Origin: an uncultured Bacteroides sp.
GTDB lineage: Bacteria > Bacteroidota > Bacteroidia > Bacteroidales > Bacteroidaceae
Reading direction: 5' to 3'
Length of the DNA: 64,000 nucleotides
Assembly: GCF_963677685.1 (NCBI RefSeq)
Contig: NZ_OY782186.1
Span: forward strand, 3,224,001-3,288,000
The notes under the pieces are model-generated. The model had not been told where the DNA came from and searched no databases. It was given only the letters and a program-made list of their open reading frames with translations. Made by a program: the position numbers and the translations under genes. This document shows, piece by piece, positions 36,701 through 43,506 of the stretch (positions are counted from its first letter, which is position 1; every line of letters begins with the position of its first letter).

Positions 36701-37155
36701 ACCAACTCTATGGAGAGCAAAATCTGTTTCGCTACATTCCGGTCAGGAAAATAGCCTTAAGACTTTTCCCAGAAGATAATATTGAAGATGCATTCCTTAT
36801 TCAGAAAGCAGCGAAAATATGCAAGAGCAACTTAGTTATCAGTTTTCCTGTAGGAGACAAACGCATTCTACAATTAGAAAAAGCAGGAGCTTCAGTGATA
36901 GAAGAGTCTTTAGAGAGCTTCCTCGCAAACATGCATACATTTGAGCGCATACGTACATGCTCTCCTGATATCCCTATAGAGATGTATCGCAAGGCAGCAG
37001 AAACCAATAAATACATCGATACAACCAAACCTGTAAAAGAGGGACGCGTAGAACTGATACATTATTTCAAGGAACAAAGCATCTCCTTTGAATACCACCG
37101 TTATGGCAGTATTACCGAAACACCTTCTTGTGAAATAGAATGCACCAACAATTAA
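33715..37155 (+). CDS. putA: Bifunctional proline dehydrogenase / L-glutamate gamma-semialdehyde dehydrogenase
   Basis: Protein of 1146 aa that oxidises proline to glutamate by two linked reactions. The proline dehydrogenase barrel occupies about residues 70-480 (FAD site and YIDEEGVKKPKFINLDMEEY, RLVKGCNLEMES, RRLDENTGPENF-type motifs). The aldehyde dehydrogenase module spans about 520-1010, with VLVISPWNFPCAIP, general-base Glu746 in LSAETGGKNA and catalytic Cys780 in NAGQKCSACS. A C-terminal extension of about 130 residues follows. There is no N-terminal ribbon-helix-helix, so it is not self-repressing like enteric PutA. yjbQ follows after 16 bp. Confidence 0.96.
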   Translation: MNTPSIQEVKDWVLQLHDQCEQMMTEEERKEQHKYATMVQRPGDKAFLSKMLDESSQIHDNKKLSKRINVLIEKYGIPEFLNKRDTLLFKMYHSFGHYFSSIAIPIIKKRLRMDTSKVIINEERPKLTKHLSTRFQQKIGQNVNLLGEVVLGNKEADHRYFHYLEALESPDINYISVKISGIYAQTHALNYKESFPELLMRMSALYQKAIDFPYIDEEGVKKPKFINLDMEEYKDTHFTMRLFKAVLSRPEFKNYSAGIVIQAYLPDAYDFQTELLEFAKERVAQGGAPIKMRLVKGCNLEMESVISSLKGWPNPIRSSKVEVDANYLLILERALLPENASCLHIGVASHNLFTISYAYLLSQKYDSTPYMTFEMLEGMANHLWRAQSSLGNRVILYTPVVKNEHFLNAVSYLVRRLDENTGPENFLSYSFNLKPGSKNWSFLEKQFEEAYQLKDHLTHIPTRTQDRNKDYAPVAPADKFANEPDTDFDLPQNQQWVESIFSEWKKKKEEESTLIPLQIGAETVVTKNKHSYYDRCQNDEVKICEMSQADVEEIKQIITIAEKDPSGWRQTSLSERHKIMYDAANHLGEMRGDLIGCMCAVTGKTVTEGDVEVSEGIDYARFYTTAMQEFDALSNINITPKGTVLVISPWNFPCAIPIGGIVAALAGGNTVILKPATVAAPVAWIFAEAFWKAGVPKEALQVVITTREALKVLTTAPEIKHIILTGGTETAQSITRVNPSTPLSAETGGKNAMILTASGDKDHAIINTVASAFGNAGQKCSACSLLLVERSVYEDPCFKSKLLDAATSMKVGSVWNSGNVVGPMITNNNEKLLKALSLDPGEKWLVAPHFLDEKKYLLAPCIKWDVKPDSYSFQTELFGPMLSVACIDSLEEGIKLVNSLDYGLTSGLQSLDEEEQEYWKTHIEAGNLYINRSITGAIVNRQPFGGMKLSAFGGGLKAGGPNYCTSFVHISDKDENSADNYEETYLKEFSQPRDINQLYGEQNLFRYIPVRKIALRLFPEDNIEDAFLIQKAAKICKSNLVISFPVGDKRILQLEKAGASVIEESLESFLANMHTFERIRTCSPDIPIEMYRKAAETNKYIDTTKPVKEGRVELIHYFKEQSISFEYHRYGSITETPSCEIECTNN

Positions 37156-37171
37156 TCAAAGACAAATAGAA

Positions 37172-37582
37172 ATGAGTTTTCAAATAGAGCTTACTTTAGC
37201 CCCGCGCAAGCGGGGCTTTCACCTGATAACAGAAGAAATTATCCGTCAACTGGCACCATTACCCAACATCGGATTACTTCATCTTTTCATCAAGCACACT
37301 TCAGCCGCACTGACTATCAATGAAAATGCCGATCCTGATGTACGCAGCGATATGGAAGCCATCTTCAGCCGCCTCGTTCGCGAGCGAGAACCCTACTATG
37401 CCCATACATTAGAAGGAGCTGATGATATGCCGGCACACGCCAAAGCGTCTATCATTGGTAACAGTATCACACTTCCCATCACCAACGGACGTATCAATCT
37501 TGGCATCTGGCAAGGCATCTATCTCTGCGAATTTCGAAACCATGGAGGCAGTAGAAAGATTGTTGCCACTATTATAGAATAA
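37172..37582 (+). CDS. YjbQ family protein (secondary thiamine-phosphate synthase enzyme)
   Basis: Compact protein of 136 aa of the YjbQ/UPF0047 family. The core IGLLHLFIKHTSAALTINENADPDVRSDME carries the conserved His and acidic residues (quoted by landmark HTSAALTINENAD), and the C-terminal half shows H..GADDMPAHAKAS and GIWQGIYLCEFR. Some members rescue thiamine-phosphate synthase mutants weakly, but the true role is uncertain. It lies 16 bp after putA and is probably in its transcript. Confidence 0.93.
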   Translation: MSFQIELTLAPRKRGFHLITEEIIRQLAPLPNIGLLHLFIKHTSAALTINENADPDVRSDMEAIFSRLVREREPYYAHTLEGADDMPAHAKASIIGNSITLPITNGRINLGIWQGIYLCEFRNHGGSRKIVATIIE

Positions 37583-37590
37583 AGAAAGAG

Positions 37591-38355
37591 TTATTTTTTT
37601 CTCTTTACCGGCATGGAACGGAAAAATTCGATCATCGCAGAGTCGTTGCCAATCACCAGACCTTCGGGATGGAACTGCACTCCCATCACCGGATATTTGT
37701 CCGATTCAAAAGCCTCTATCACGCCATCTGATCCTCGAGCTGTCACCCTGAACCCCGCAGCAAGATCCTTGACTGCCTGATGATGGAAGCTATTCACCTG
37801 CAATGAATCCTGCCCACTGACACGAGCCAAATAAGAGTGAGGTTCCACATAAACAACGTGCGTAGGTATCGCTTTCGGCACACTCTGTCGATGCGCTACC
37901 TTTTTTATTTGATATTCCGAAGGTAAGTCCTGATAGAGCGTTCCACCGAAATACACATTGATGGCCTGCATTCCACGACAAATACCGAGAAGAGGTATAT
38001 GCTCTTTCATGGCCAACTTGATAACAGCCATATCAAAAGAATCACGAGGCAGATTCACTTTTCCAAGCTTAGGAGAAGGCATCTCATGATAACGTGCCGG
38101 AGCAATATCTTCACCACCAGGTAAAATCACAGCGTCTAGCCTACCAATAATCTCCTCCAACCGTTTTTCATCCTGCATAAAAGGAATAACGATTGGAATA
38201 TTCCCAACCTTCAAGATCGCATCAATATAAGCACGTGGCACAGTAGTCTGCCCATTGTTATAAGTATCGGCAATACCAATTAAGTGACTCTCCTGAGCAT
38301 AGATATTCATCAAGCCGACGAACATAAAGCTCAATAGTAACATTCTTTTTTTCAT
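37591..38355 (-). CDS. Exported peptidase C26 / gamma-glutamyl-GABA hydrolase-like protein
   Basis: Class I glutamine-amidotransferase-fold hydrolase of 254 aa with a signal peptide (cleavage after IYA, about residue 20), so probably periplasmic. The nucleophile is Cys126 in LLGICRGMQ, and the His/Glu pair is in QFHPEG (His229, Glu231). ILPGGEDIAPARY is the typical oxyanion region. The family includes PuuD and gamma-glutamyl hydrolases; export suggests cleavage of gamma-glutamyl peptides outside the cytoplasm, which is inference. It is convergent with yjbQ, 8 bp apart. Confidence 0.92.
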   Translation of the reverse strand: MKKRMLLLSFMFVGLMNIYAQESHLIGIADTYNNGQTTVPRAYIDAILKVGNIPIVIPFMQDEKRLEEIIGRLDAVILPGGEDIAPARYHEMPSPKLGKVNLPRDSFDMAVIKLAMKEHIPLLGICRGMQAINVYFGGTLYQDLPSEYQIKKVAHRQSVPKAIPTHVVYVEPHSYLARVSGQDSLQVNSFHHQAVKDLAAGFRVTARGSDGVIEAFESDKYPVMGVQFHPEGLVIGNDSAMIEFFRSMPVKRKK

Positions 38356-38627
38356 CTCTATTTAAATATAAGTTTATAGTCGTTTCCTTGGAAGCTAGGT
38401 TAATACAATGAAACAGCCAATTCCTCTGCATTGTTCTTTCCAAGTAAATTGATTCTTTACAAAGAAAGCAAGAATGCGATGCAATCTTCTCTCAAAAAAT
38501 AATCTTACGTAATTGCAACCGAACCTTATCCCCTTTCAATCTGCACGTATTCATTAAGAGATATTTGCCCTGTAATTAAGCAATTTCTCAAAGAAAAGTA
38601 AGCATTTTCATTGAGAAAAATATGCCA

Positions 38628-38687
38628 TCCTAGAGTTGAGGTCTGTCCGTCATGCAGATGTGTGACGGACAGACTTCAACTGTAGGA
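38628..38687. repeat. 60-bp inverted repeat with 25-bp arms
   Basis: tcctagagttgaggtctgtc.. (38628-38652) faces its complement at 38663-38687 with two mismatches and a 10-base loop. It lies alone in the 38356-38926 gap, far from either neighbouring gene end, so it is not an obvious terminator. The rest of this 571-bp gap is AT-rich with scattered short palindromic words and no recognisable gene. It could be a miniature palindromic element. Confidence 0.75.
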
Positions 38688-38926
38688 TTTAGGTCACTCA
38701 GCTGAATGCCTTAATATGCTTCATATAAACAATGCTTGAGATATTCAATAAGTTAGAATAACCCAAGCACAAACAATGCGTAAAGAACGTAGTGATTAAA
38801 AACCTCCTTTTAGCTTTATCAATTAAAAGTTTAAACCAAACAAATTGCTCTGACTACAAAAACATTCATTTTCTGTATCAGGGCAGTAAATTATCTTTTA
38901 GACGAATTGATTATAAAATACAATGC

Positions 38927-39389
38927 TTATTCATAATACCAATATCCAGGAGTATTTATCGTATCAAATACATTAAAATGACCAACTACTCGAACATAAG
39001 AAATGGCTACGCCCGGAATATTATCTATCCTGTATTTAAAAGTTGTATCCATTACCTTTTTCCCAGAGAAAAACTGATCATCTAATGTTATTAATCTTAT
39101 TCCAACCTTTATACTATCTTCATTCTTTTTTTTTGCTAAGATTGGCAACTTCCATTCCCCATACATCTCCAATAGCGTCTTCATCTCCCTTCATGTAATT
39201 AACCAAATAAGGACCTTTAAACAGCAGACTATCATTGACCCATAATTTTATATAATCTTTTTTATTTCTTTCATTGGATAATGATAAATTTACTAGTATA
39301 AAAAATGAATCTTTCTCGGGCTTCATATTTGCCCTGGAACAACAGGATAGAAATATACCACTTAACAATAGAAATACAAGTTTTTTCAT
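38927..39389 (-). pseudogene. Small lipoprotein gene split by a frameshift at an A9 tract
   Basis: Two overlapping frames encode one sensible protein. Frame one (39389-39120) starts MKKLVFLLLSGIFLSCC, a lipoprotein signal, and ends ANLSKKKE-stop. Frame two continues KKKNEDSIKVGIRLITLDDQF...TPGYWYYE to 38927. The switch falls at a run of nine A (T9 on the plus strand, 39126-39134); with eight A the whole would read as one lipoprotein of about 154 aa. It could be broken, phase-variable, rescued by slippage, or a base-calling error. It is the last gene of the minus-strand island; no family recognised. Confidence 0.7.
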
Positions 39390-39391
39390 TT

Positions 39392-40230
39392 TATCAATTA
39401 TTTTGCGGGTACACTTTTCTTAGTATTCCTCACTCTTCCTGCTTTTTGCTTCAATTTGGGTAAAGACTTCATATCAGAAGTATATTCATATCGCACAATC
39501 TTAACATGGTCTATTCCTTTTGAAGATAACTCTGATACTTTATCTCTATAAATAAGCCGTAAGGTTGGCAAAGTCTGTAATACCTGAAGGGAGTAGTCAT
39601 ATACATCCCTTGTCTCTTTATACTTATACAAGATATCAGTTCCCAAAAAGATACGCGTTCCGAAATCCAAATGAAATCGTTCTCCTGGTTGTATAGCCAA
39701 ATTATCAACATCAAAAAAATTCATTAAAGAGAAAAAGTACGTTCTACTTACATACCCTTTCCCATTATAAGAGAATTCTATAGAGAAAGTTGATGTTGAA
39801 GGATACAAATAGAAAACGCTATCTGTCGTATTAATTACACTAAAGTATAAAGAAACTACAGGGCCATCAAAATTCGTCAGATTATAAAATAAGGGATCAT
39901 GATGATAAATCACTTTTGAAACTTTTACGGTATCAAGATTCAGAACTTGCGCCTGAGCAACAATTCCTATCACAAGAAACAACGAAACGATATGTTCATA
40001 ATAACATGAATAAAACGGCATTTCACCTTTTTCATCATCAAATCCATATAAGCTTAGAAAATCTGCAAATGTATCAGGAAATTCTTTAAAAAAACAAAAC
40101 AATTATGCTTGCTATAAGCCTCCTTTAATAAATCAGCCTTAATCTCCATACGATTTTTAATAGGATTTACGACCTTATCAGATTTATGATTAGCACAACC
40201 ATTGCAAGAAAAAAGAGAAAGACTAATACA
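39392..40230. repeat. Segmental duplication, copy 1 (internally deleted)
   Basis: Nearly identical to 42172-43436, but lacking the bases corresponding to 42774-43197 (424 bp) and one T of a T4A7 run. The high identity over coding and flanking sequence indicates a recent duplication followed by deletion in this copy. Confidence 0.9.
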
Positions 40231-40254
40231 TAATGTAAGAAATAACATTTTCAT
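39398..40254 (-). pseudogene. Fused and frameshifted copy of the lipoprotein pair
   Basis: Hybrid of the two genes intact at 42860-43459 (gene A, lipoprotein) and 42196-42786 (gene B). It starts as A (MKMLFLTLCISLSLFSCNGC), then loses one T at a T/A run near 40093-40102 so that FLKEFPDTF becomes FLKNFLIHL and stops. In the restored frame A continues to YYEHI and joins in frame to B at VSLFLVIGIVAQAQVLNLD, continuing to the stop at 39398. The junction near 39990 corresponds to a clean 424-bp deletion. If the single base were restored, a hybrid lipoprotein of about 285 aa would be made. As it stands the gene is broken. Confidence 0.85.
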
Positions 40255-40585
40255 CTTTATTGCGGTATTTTATTATTAATAATGTTTTCACATTCCTAGC
40301 CCCTATGTTTTTAATAAACCTCCTCAATTCTTTAAATTTAATAGTGCTACCTCCTACAAGAATATTTCCCGCATATACATATGGGCAAAGGGTTTGAGAG
40401 GGAAAATGCCGATTGTTGATAACTTTTTTGGAAAGCGGGGTTTTGAAAGTGGAAATATGAGCGAACACCCACCCCCTAAAAAATTCCATAGCTTATTAGG
40501 GGATTTTTAAAGTCATCGTCCTTGTATCGTGGAACGGCAATACTAAAAAATAGCCCCGCCAGTTTCCTGTGCAGGGCTGTTCAGT
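40255..40585. other. Gap holding an uncertain 88-codon frame
   Basis: A minus-strand frame at 40223-40489 reads MEFFRGWVFAHISTF...VGGSTIKFKELRRFIKNIGARN. It overlaps the 5' end of the broken lipoprotein gene, has no ribosome site or promoter that I can see, and its composition is not clearly coding; I do not call it a gene. Near 40470-40500 a short inverted repeat (cccctaa/ttagggg) occurs. The right edge holds the terminator of the MORN gene. Confidence 0.4.
40544..40578 (-). terminator. Intrinsic terminator of the MORN-type gene
   Basis: On the minus strand agccctgc pairs with gcggggct (8 bp) around an 11-base loop and is followed by ATTTTTTAG, immediately after the gene's stop codon. Confidence 0.85.
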
Positions 40586-41119
40586 CTATTTAAACATTTT
40601 CGTCTTCGTCAATGCTCCTGTGTCAGTGTAATACTTCCATTCGCCATATTCAAAAGCGGTATCACTTTCAGGGTCATCTTCCCATAACAAAATCCCTTCT
40701 GATGCTTTTATACCATTTGGATGGTAAATGACACAATAACACTGAAATGGAGGAATACCCTGTGCTCGGTTTTCAACAGAAAATTTCTTGTCATTTTTCT
40801 TAAAATCTTTTTGTATCATTATTAAATGCCCGAAATCTCCGAAATAATACCAAGTACCACTTATCGTATCGTTTTTATATTCTCCAAAATAACTAAGCTC
40901 ACCTTTTGGGATACTGAATGATTTATACAAACCATTTTTCTTCCCATTTTGGTAGTATATTTCAGTTCGCCAAGACTTATTTGTATCTTCTTTCCACAAA
41001 CCTGTCTTTTGCCCTTTTTCGTTCAACTGATTGATTCTTTCAGCGTATCCTTTTTGAGCAGACATATTTATATTGAGGATAAAACATAATATTGTAACAA
41101 CATATAATTTCTCTTTCAT
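40586..41119 (-). CDS. Exported MORN/YwqK-like protein, possible immunity partner of the RHS tip
   Basis: Protein of 177 aa from the ATG at 41119 with a signal peptide (cleavage near MSAQ). The body carries MORN/YwqK-type beta-hairpin repeats: GQKTGLWKE, YYQNGKKNGLYKSF, GEYKNDTISGTWYYF, YHPNGIKASEG and YGEWKYYTDTG. Such proteins are common beside polymorphic toxins and some are called antitoxin-like. It starts 50 bp downstream of the RHS fragment on the same strand and has its own terminator. Export would suit a protein that neutralises a periplasm-acting effector; this role is inferred from position. Confidence 0.7.
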   Translation of the reverse strand: MKEKLYVVTILCFILNINMSAQKGYAERINQLNEKGQKTGLWKEDTNKSWRTEIYYQNGKKNGLYKSFSIPKGELSYFGEYKNDTISGTWYYFGDFGHLIMIQKDFKKNDKKFSVENRAQGIPPFQCYCVIYHPNGIKASEGILLWEDDPESDTAFEYGEWKYYTDTGALTKTKMFK

Positions 41120-41169
41120 AATCATTACCATTTAAAAGGACTAAAAAAACTGCTTCGTGTTCCGTTTAA

Positions 41170-42033
41170 CTAAAAGTTAAATGCTGGTAGTCGCGTTGCA
41201 TTTACAGGAGTTGCCAAGCTGCGAGAAACTGTTACACTTACTGTATTTGCTCGTTGAGTATCGGTATTGAAATTACCTATAAAATTTGACCAATTATTCC
41301 TGTCTATCAACAAACAACCTTGTGAAACAGCACTACCTGAGCGTGTTAACCCTGTTAAGTTATTTAATCCGGGCTTATGTATGTTAATGCCTTCGGCATA
41401 AGTACGTGTGGGATGAGCAGGATTTGCTTGCCCTAATTCTATTGTTTGCGAGGCAGCACCTTCATCACGCATTTTTAAGGCAGTATAACTACCCTTGTGT
41501 AATCCAACAGTTGCGTGATAAATCTCTTCTGGAACGGTTGCGTAATCATCGCTTGACGGATTTGTATTTGCGTCAAATGTTGTTGTCGTCCCGTCAGCCA
41601 AATATACCGTTGCTGTTGAAGACCCCATATTGTACTTGCTTGAAGCATCGAAAGTAGCATTATTCGAAAAGAAAATCGCCTGTGAATATAAACCCGACAA
41701 AAGATTCCCATCTGTATCATAAGATTGGTCTTCTGGTATCCATTCGTAGCCATTATATGTACGATTGCCATCGTGGTCTTCGTCATAGGTTAGTCTCCAC
41801 GCTCTCCCATCGGGGTCTATGTAAAGGATGGGGTTGTTAGCACAATATACATACAGACTAATTCCATAATATTTCTCTGCTAGTGGATCCACCGTCATAA
41901 ACCGACCCAATGCCGCATCATAATGCCTTGCTCCGTAATCATACCAAGTTAAACCTTTCGTTATATCCAGCTCTTTGCCGTTATATTTGTAAGGTTGTAT
42001 GCTATTTATATTAGCAAATACGTCACCAGACAG
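41170..42033 (-). CDS. Orphan RHS-repeat C-terminal tip with YkuD-like toxin candidate domain
   Basis: The open frame from 42033 encodes SGDVFANINSIQPYKYNGKELD, then WYDYGARHYDAALGRFMTVDPLAEKYY...YCANNPILYIDPDG, the RHS-associated core signature (given in parts), followed by a variable domain of about 210 residues. That domain contains INIHKPG ... SAVSQGCLLID: a His (codon 41377-41379) and a Cys (codon 41314-41316) arranged H-x17-S-x-G-C, like L,D-transpeptidase (YkuD/Tlde1-type) active sites. The large RHS shell and any start codon upstream are missing: an in-frame stop sits at 42034-42036. It is therefore a displaced tip, perhaps used as a recombination donor, or translated from the ATG at 41910. 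Confidence 0.75.
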   Translation of the reverse strand: MSGDVFANINSIQPYKYNGKELDITKGLTWYDYGARHYDAALGRFMTVDPLAEKYYGISLYVYCANNPILYIDPDGRAWRLTYDEDHDGNRTYNGYEWIPEDQSYDTDGNLLSGLYSQAIFFSNNATFDASSKYNMGSSTATVYLADGTTTTFDANTNPSSDDYATVPEEIYHATVGLHKGSYTALKMRDEGAASQTIELGQANPAHPTRTYAEGINIHKPGLNNLTGLTRSGSAVSQGCLLIDRNNWSNFIGNFNTDTQRANTVSVTVSRSLATPVNATRLPAFNF

Positions 42034-42129
42034 TCACCAAAGGTTGTCTTGCTCGGTAAAATTAAATAATTATACTAAAATAGGAATAATACTTTGTATG
42101 TTTTTTATAATCAGTTCTGAAAAATCACA

Positions 42130-42162
42130 TAAAAAAAAGAAAAGCTCCGCACTTAGCGGAGC
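42130..42162 (-). terminator. Intrinsic terminator of lipoprotein pair, intact copy
   Basis: On the minus strand gctccgc and gcggagc form a 7-bp GC-rich stem with a 5-base loop, followed by TTTTCTTTTTTTT, about 35 bases after the stop of gene B. Confidence 0.9.
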
Positions 42163-42171
42163 AATTGCTTT

Positions 42172-43436
42172 AATCAATTATCTTGCAGGTACATTTTATG
42201 GCTTAGTATTCCTCACTCTTCCTGTTTTTTGCTTCAATTTGGGTAAAAACTTCATATCAGAAGTATATTCATATCGCACAATCTTAACATGGTCTATTCC
42301 TTTTGAAGACAACTCTGATACCTTATCTCTATAAACAAGCCGTAAGGTTGGCAAAGTCTGTAATACCTCAAGGGAGTAGTCATATACATCCCTTGTCTCT
42401 TTATACTTATACAAGATATCAGTTCCCAAAAAGATACGCGTTCCGAAATCCAAATGAAATCGTTCTCCTGGTTGTATAGCCAAATTATCAACATCAAAAA
42501 AATTCATTAAAGAGAAAAAGTACGTTCTACTTACATACCCTTTCCCATTATAAGAGAATTCTATAGAGAAAGTTGATGTTGAAGGATACAAATAGAAAAC
42601 GCTATCTGTCGTATTAATTACACTAAAGTATAAAGAAATTACAGGGCCATCAAAATTCGTCAGATTATAAAATAAGGGATCATGATAATAAATCACTTTT
42701 GAAACTTTTACGGTATCAAGATTCAGAACTTGCGCCTGAACAGCAGTTCCTATCATAAGAAACAACGAAACGAATAGAGTTTTCATATTTCCTTATCTGA
42801 TTATAAGCACCACATTGAATCAATGCTATTTAATTACAACATAAAAAACATGACAAAAATCATTCATACATTCTTAGAAACTCTTCTTTCAGAATATTTG
42901 CCTGCTTTTTATTTATAGCTTTGATTAGTTTATATATTGTGTCAAAATTCTCATTATTCGCTGAATTATTTCGACTTGATCCGTCAAACACATAATGCCA
43001 AAAATGTGCGACTTCATTTTCAGGTTTTGTCTCTAAATATTCAACCATATCTTTCGAATACTTTTTTATAAAATTTAACGTATTCTCTCGAAGATAACCT
43101 GCCGCATCAGCTTCCCAATGTCCTTCTTTGGCTAGATTAAATAGTTTGGGGATAAATTTCCCTTTATTCAAACCATAACTATCAAAAAAGAAATTTATAT
43201 GTTCATAAGAACATGAATAAAGCGGCATTTCACCTTTTTCATCATCAAATCCATATAAGCTTAGAAAATCTGCAAATGTATCAGGAAATTCTTTTAAAAA
43301 AACAAAACAATTATGCTTGCTATAAGCCTCCTTTAATAAATCAGCCTTAATCTCCATACGATTTTTAATCGGATTTACTACCTTATCAGACTTGTGATTT
43401 GCACAACCATTACAAGAAAAAAGAGAAAGACTTATA
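42172..43436. repeat. Segmental duplication, copy 2 (intact)
   Basis: Full-length counterpart of 39392-40230. It contains both complete reading frames and the 424 bp lost from the other copy. The two copies are direct repeats that bracket the RHS tip and the MORN-type gene. Confidence 0.9.
42196..42786 (-). CDS. Exported protein of unknown function (gene B of duplicated pair)
   Basis: Protein of 196 aa with a signal peptide (MKTLFVSLFLMIGTAVQAQ). The mature part looks beta-rich: VVSLYFSVINTTDSVFYL-like strands, YPSTSTFSIEFSYNGKGY, and a basic C-terminus. I recognise no family. It lies 73 bp downstream of gene A on the same strand and has a near-identical, fused copy at 39398-40102 (about 97 % of residues shared by eye). 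Its place beside an RHS tip suggests an immunity or accessory role, inferred only. Confidence 0.7.
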   Translation of the reverse strand: MKTLFVSLFLMIGTAVQAQVLNLDTVKVSKVIYYHDPLFYNLTNFDGPVISLYFSVINTTDSVFYLYPSTSTFSIEFSYNGKGYVSRTYFFSLMNFFDVDNLAIQPGERFHLDFGTRIFLGTDILYKYKETRDVYDYSLEVLQTLPTLRLVYRDKVSELSSKGIDHVKIVRYEYTSDMKFLPKLKQKTGRVRNTKP

Positions 43437-43459
43437 ATAATAGCAAAGAACAGTTTCAT
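42860..43459 (-). CDS. Lipoprotein of unknown function (gene A of duplicated pair), immunity-like
   Basis: Lipoprotein of 199 aa with lipobox SLFSC (Cys16). The mature protein is mostly helical, with FLKEFPDTFADFLSLYGFDD, PLYSCSYEHINFFFDSYGL, GKFIPKLFNLAKEGHWEADAAGYL and a Lys-rich C-terminus. Proteins with 'FP.TF..F...YG' and 'G.W.ADA..Y' blocks recur near RHS genes in Bacteroides, from memory, which suggests an immunity-type family; this was not tested by search. A truncated, frameshifted copy lies at 40102-40254 and within the fusion. Confidence 0.72.
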   Translation of the reverse strand: MKLFFAIIISLSLFSCNGCANHKSDKVVNPIKNRMEIKADLLKEAYSKHNCFVFLKEFPDTFADFLSLYGFDDEKGEMPLYSCSYEHINFFFDSYGLNKGKFIPKLFNLAKEGHWEADAAGYLRENTLNFIKKYSKDMVEYLETKPENEVAHFWHYVFDGSSRNNSANNENFDTIYKLIKAINKKQANILKEEFLRMYE

Positions 43460-43506
43460 ATTTGATAAAAAGCGTTAAACATTAAAACAGTTTTCAAGTC
43501 ACAAAT

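Noticed and set aside
36424..37098. Minus-strand frames inside putA
   Set aside because: Antisense shadows of an intact bifunctional enzyme.
39511..39714. Second overlapping frame inside both copies of gene B (also 42294-42497)
   Set aside because: It is preserved only because the two copies are duplicates; it lacks a start context and overlaps the better frame.
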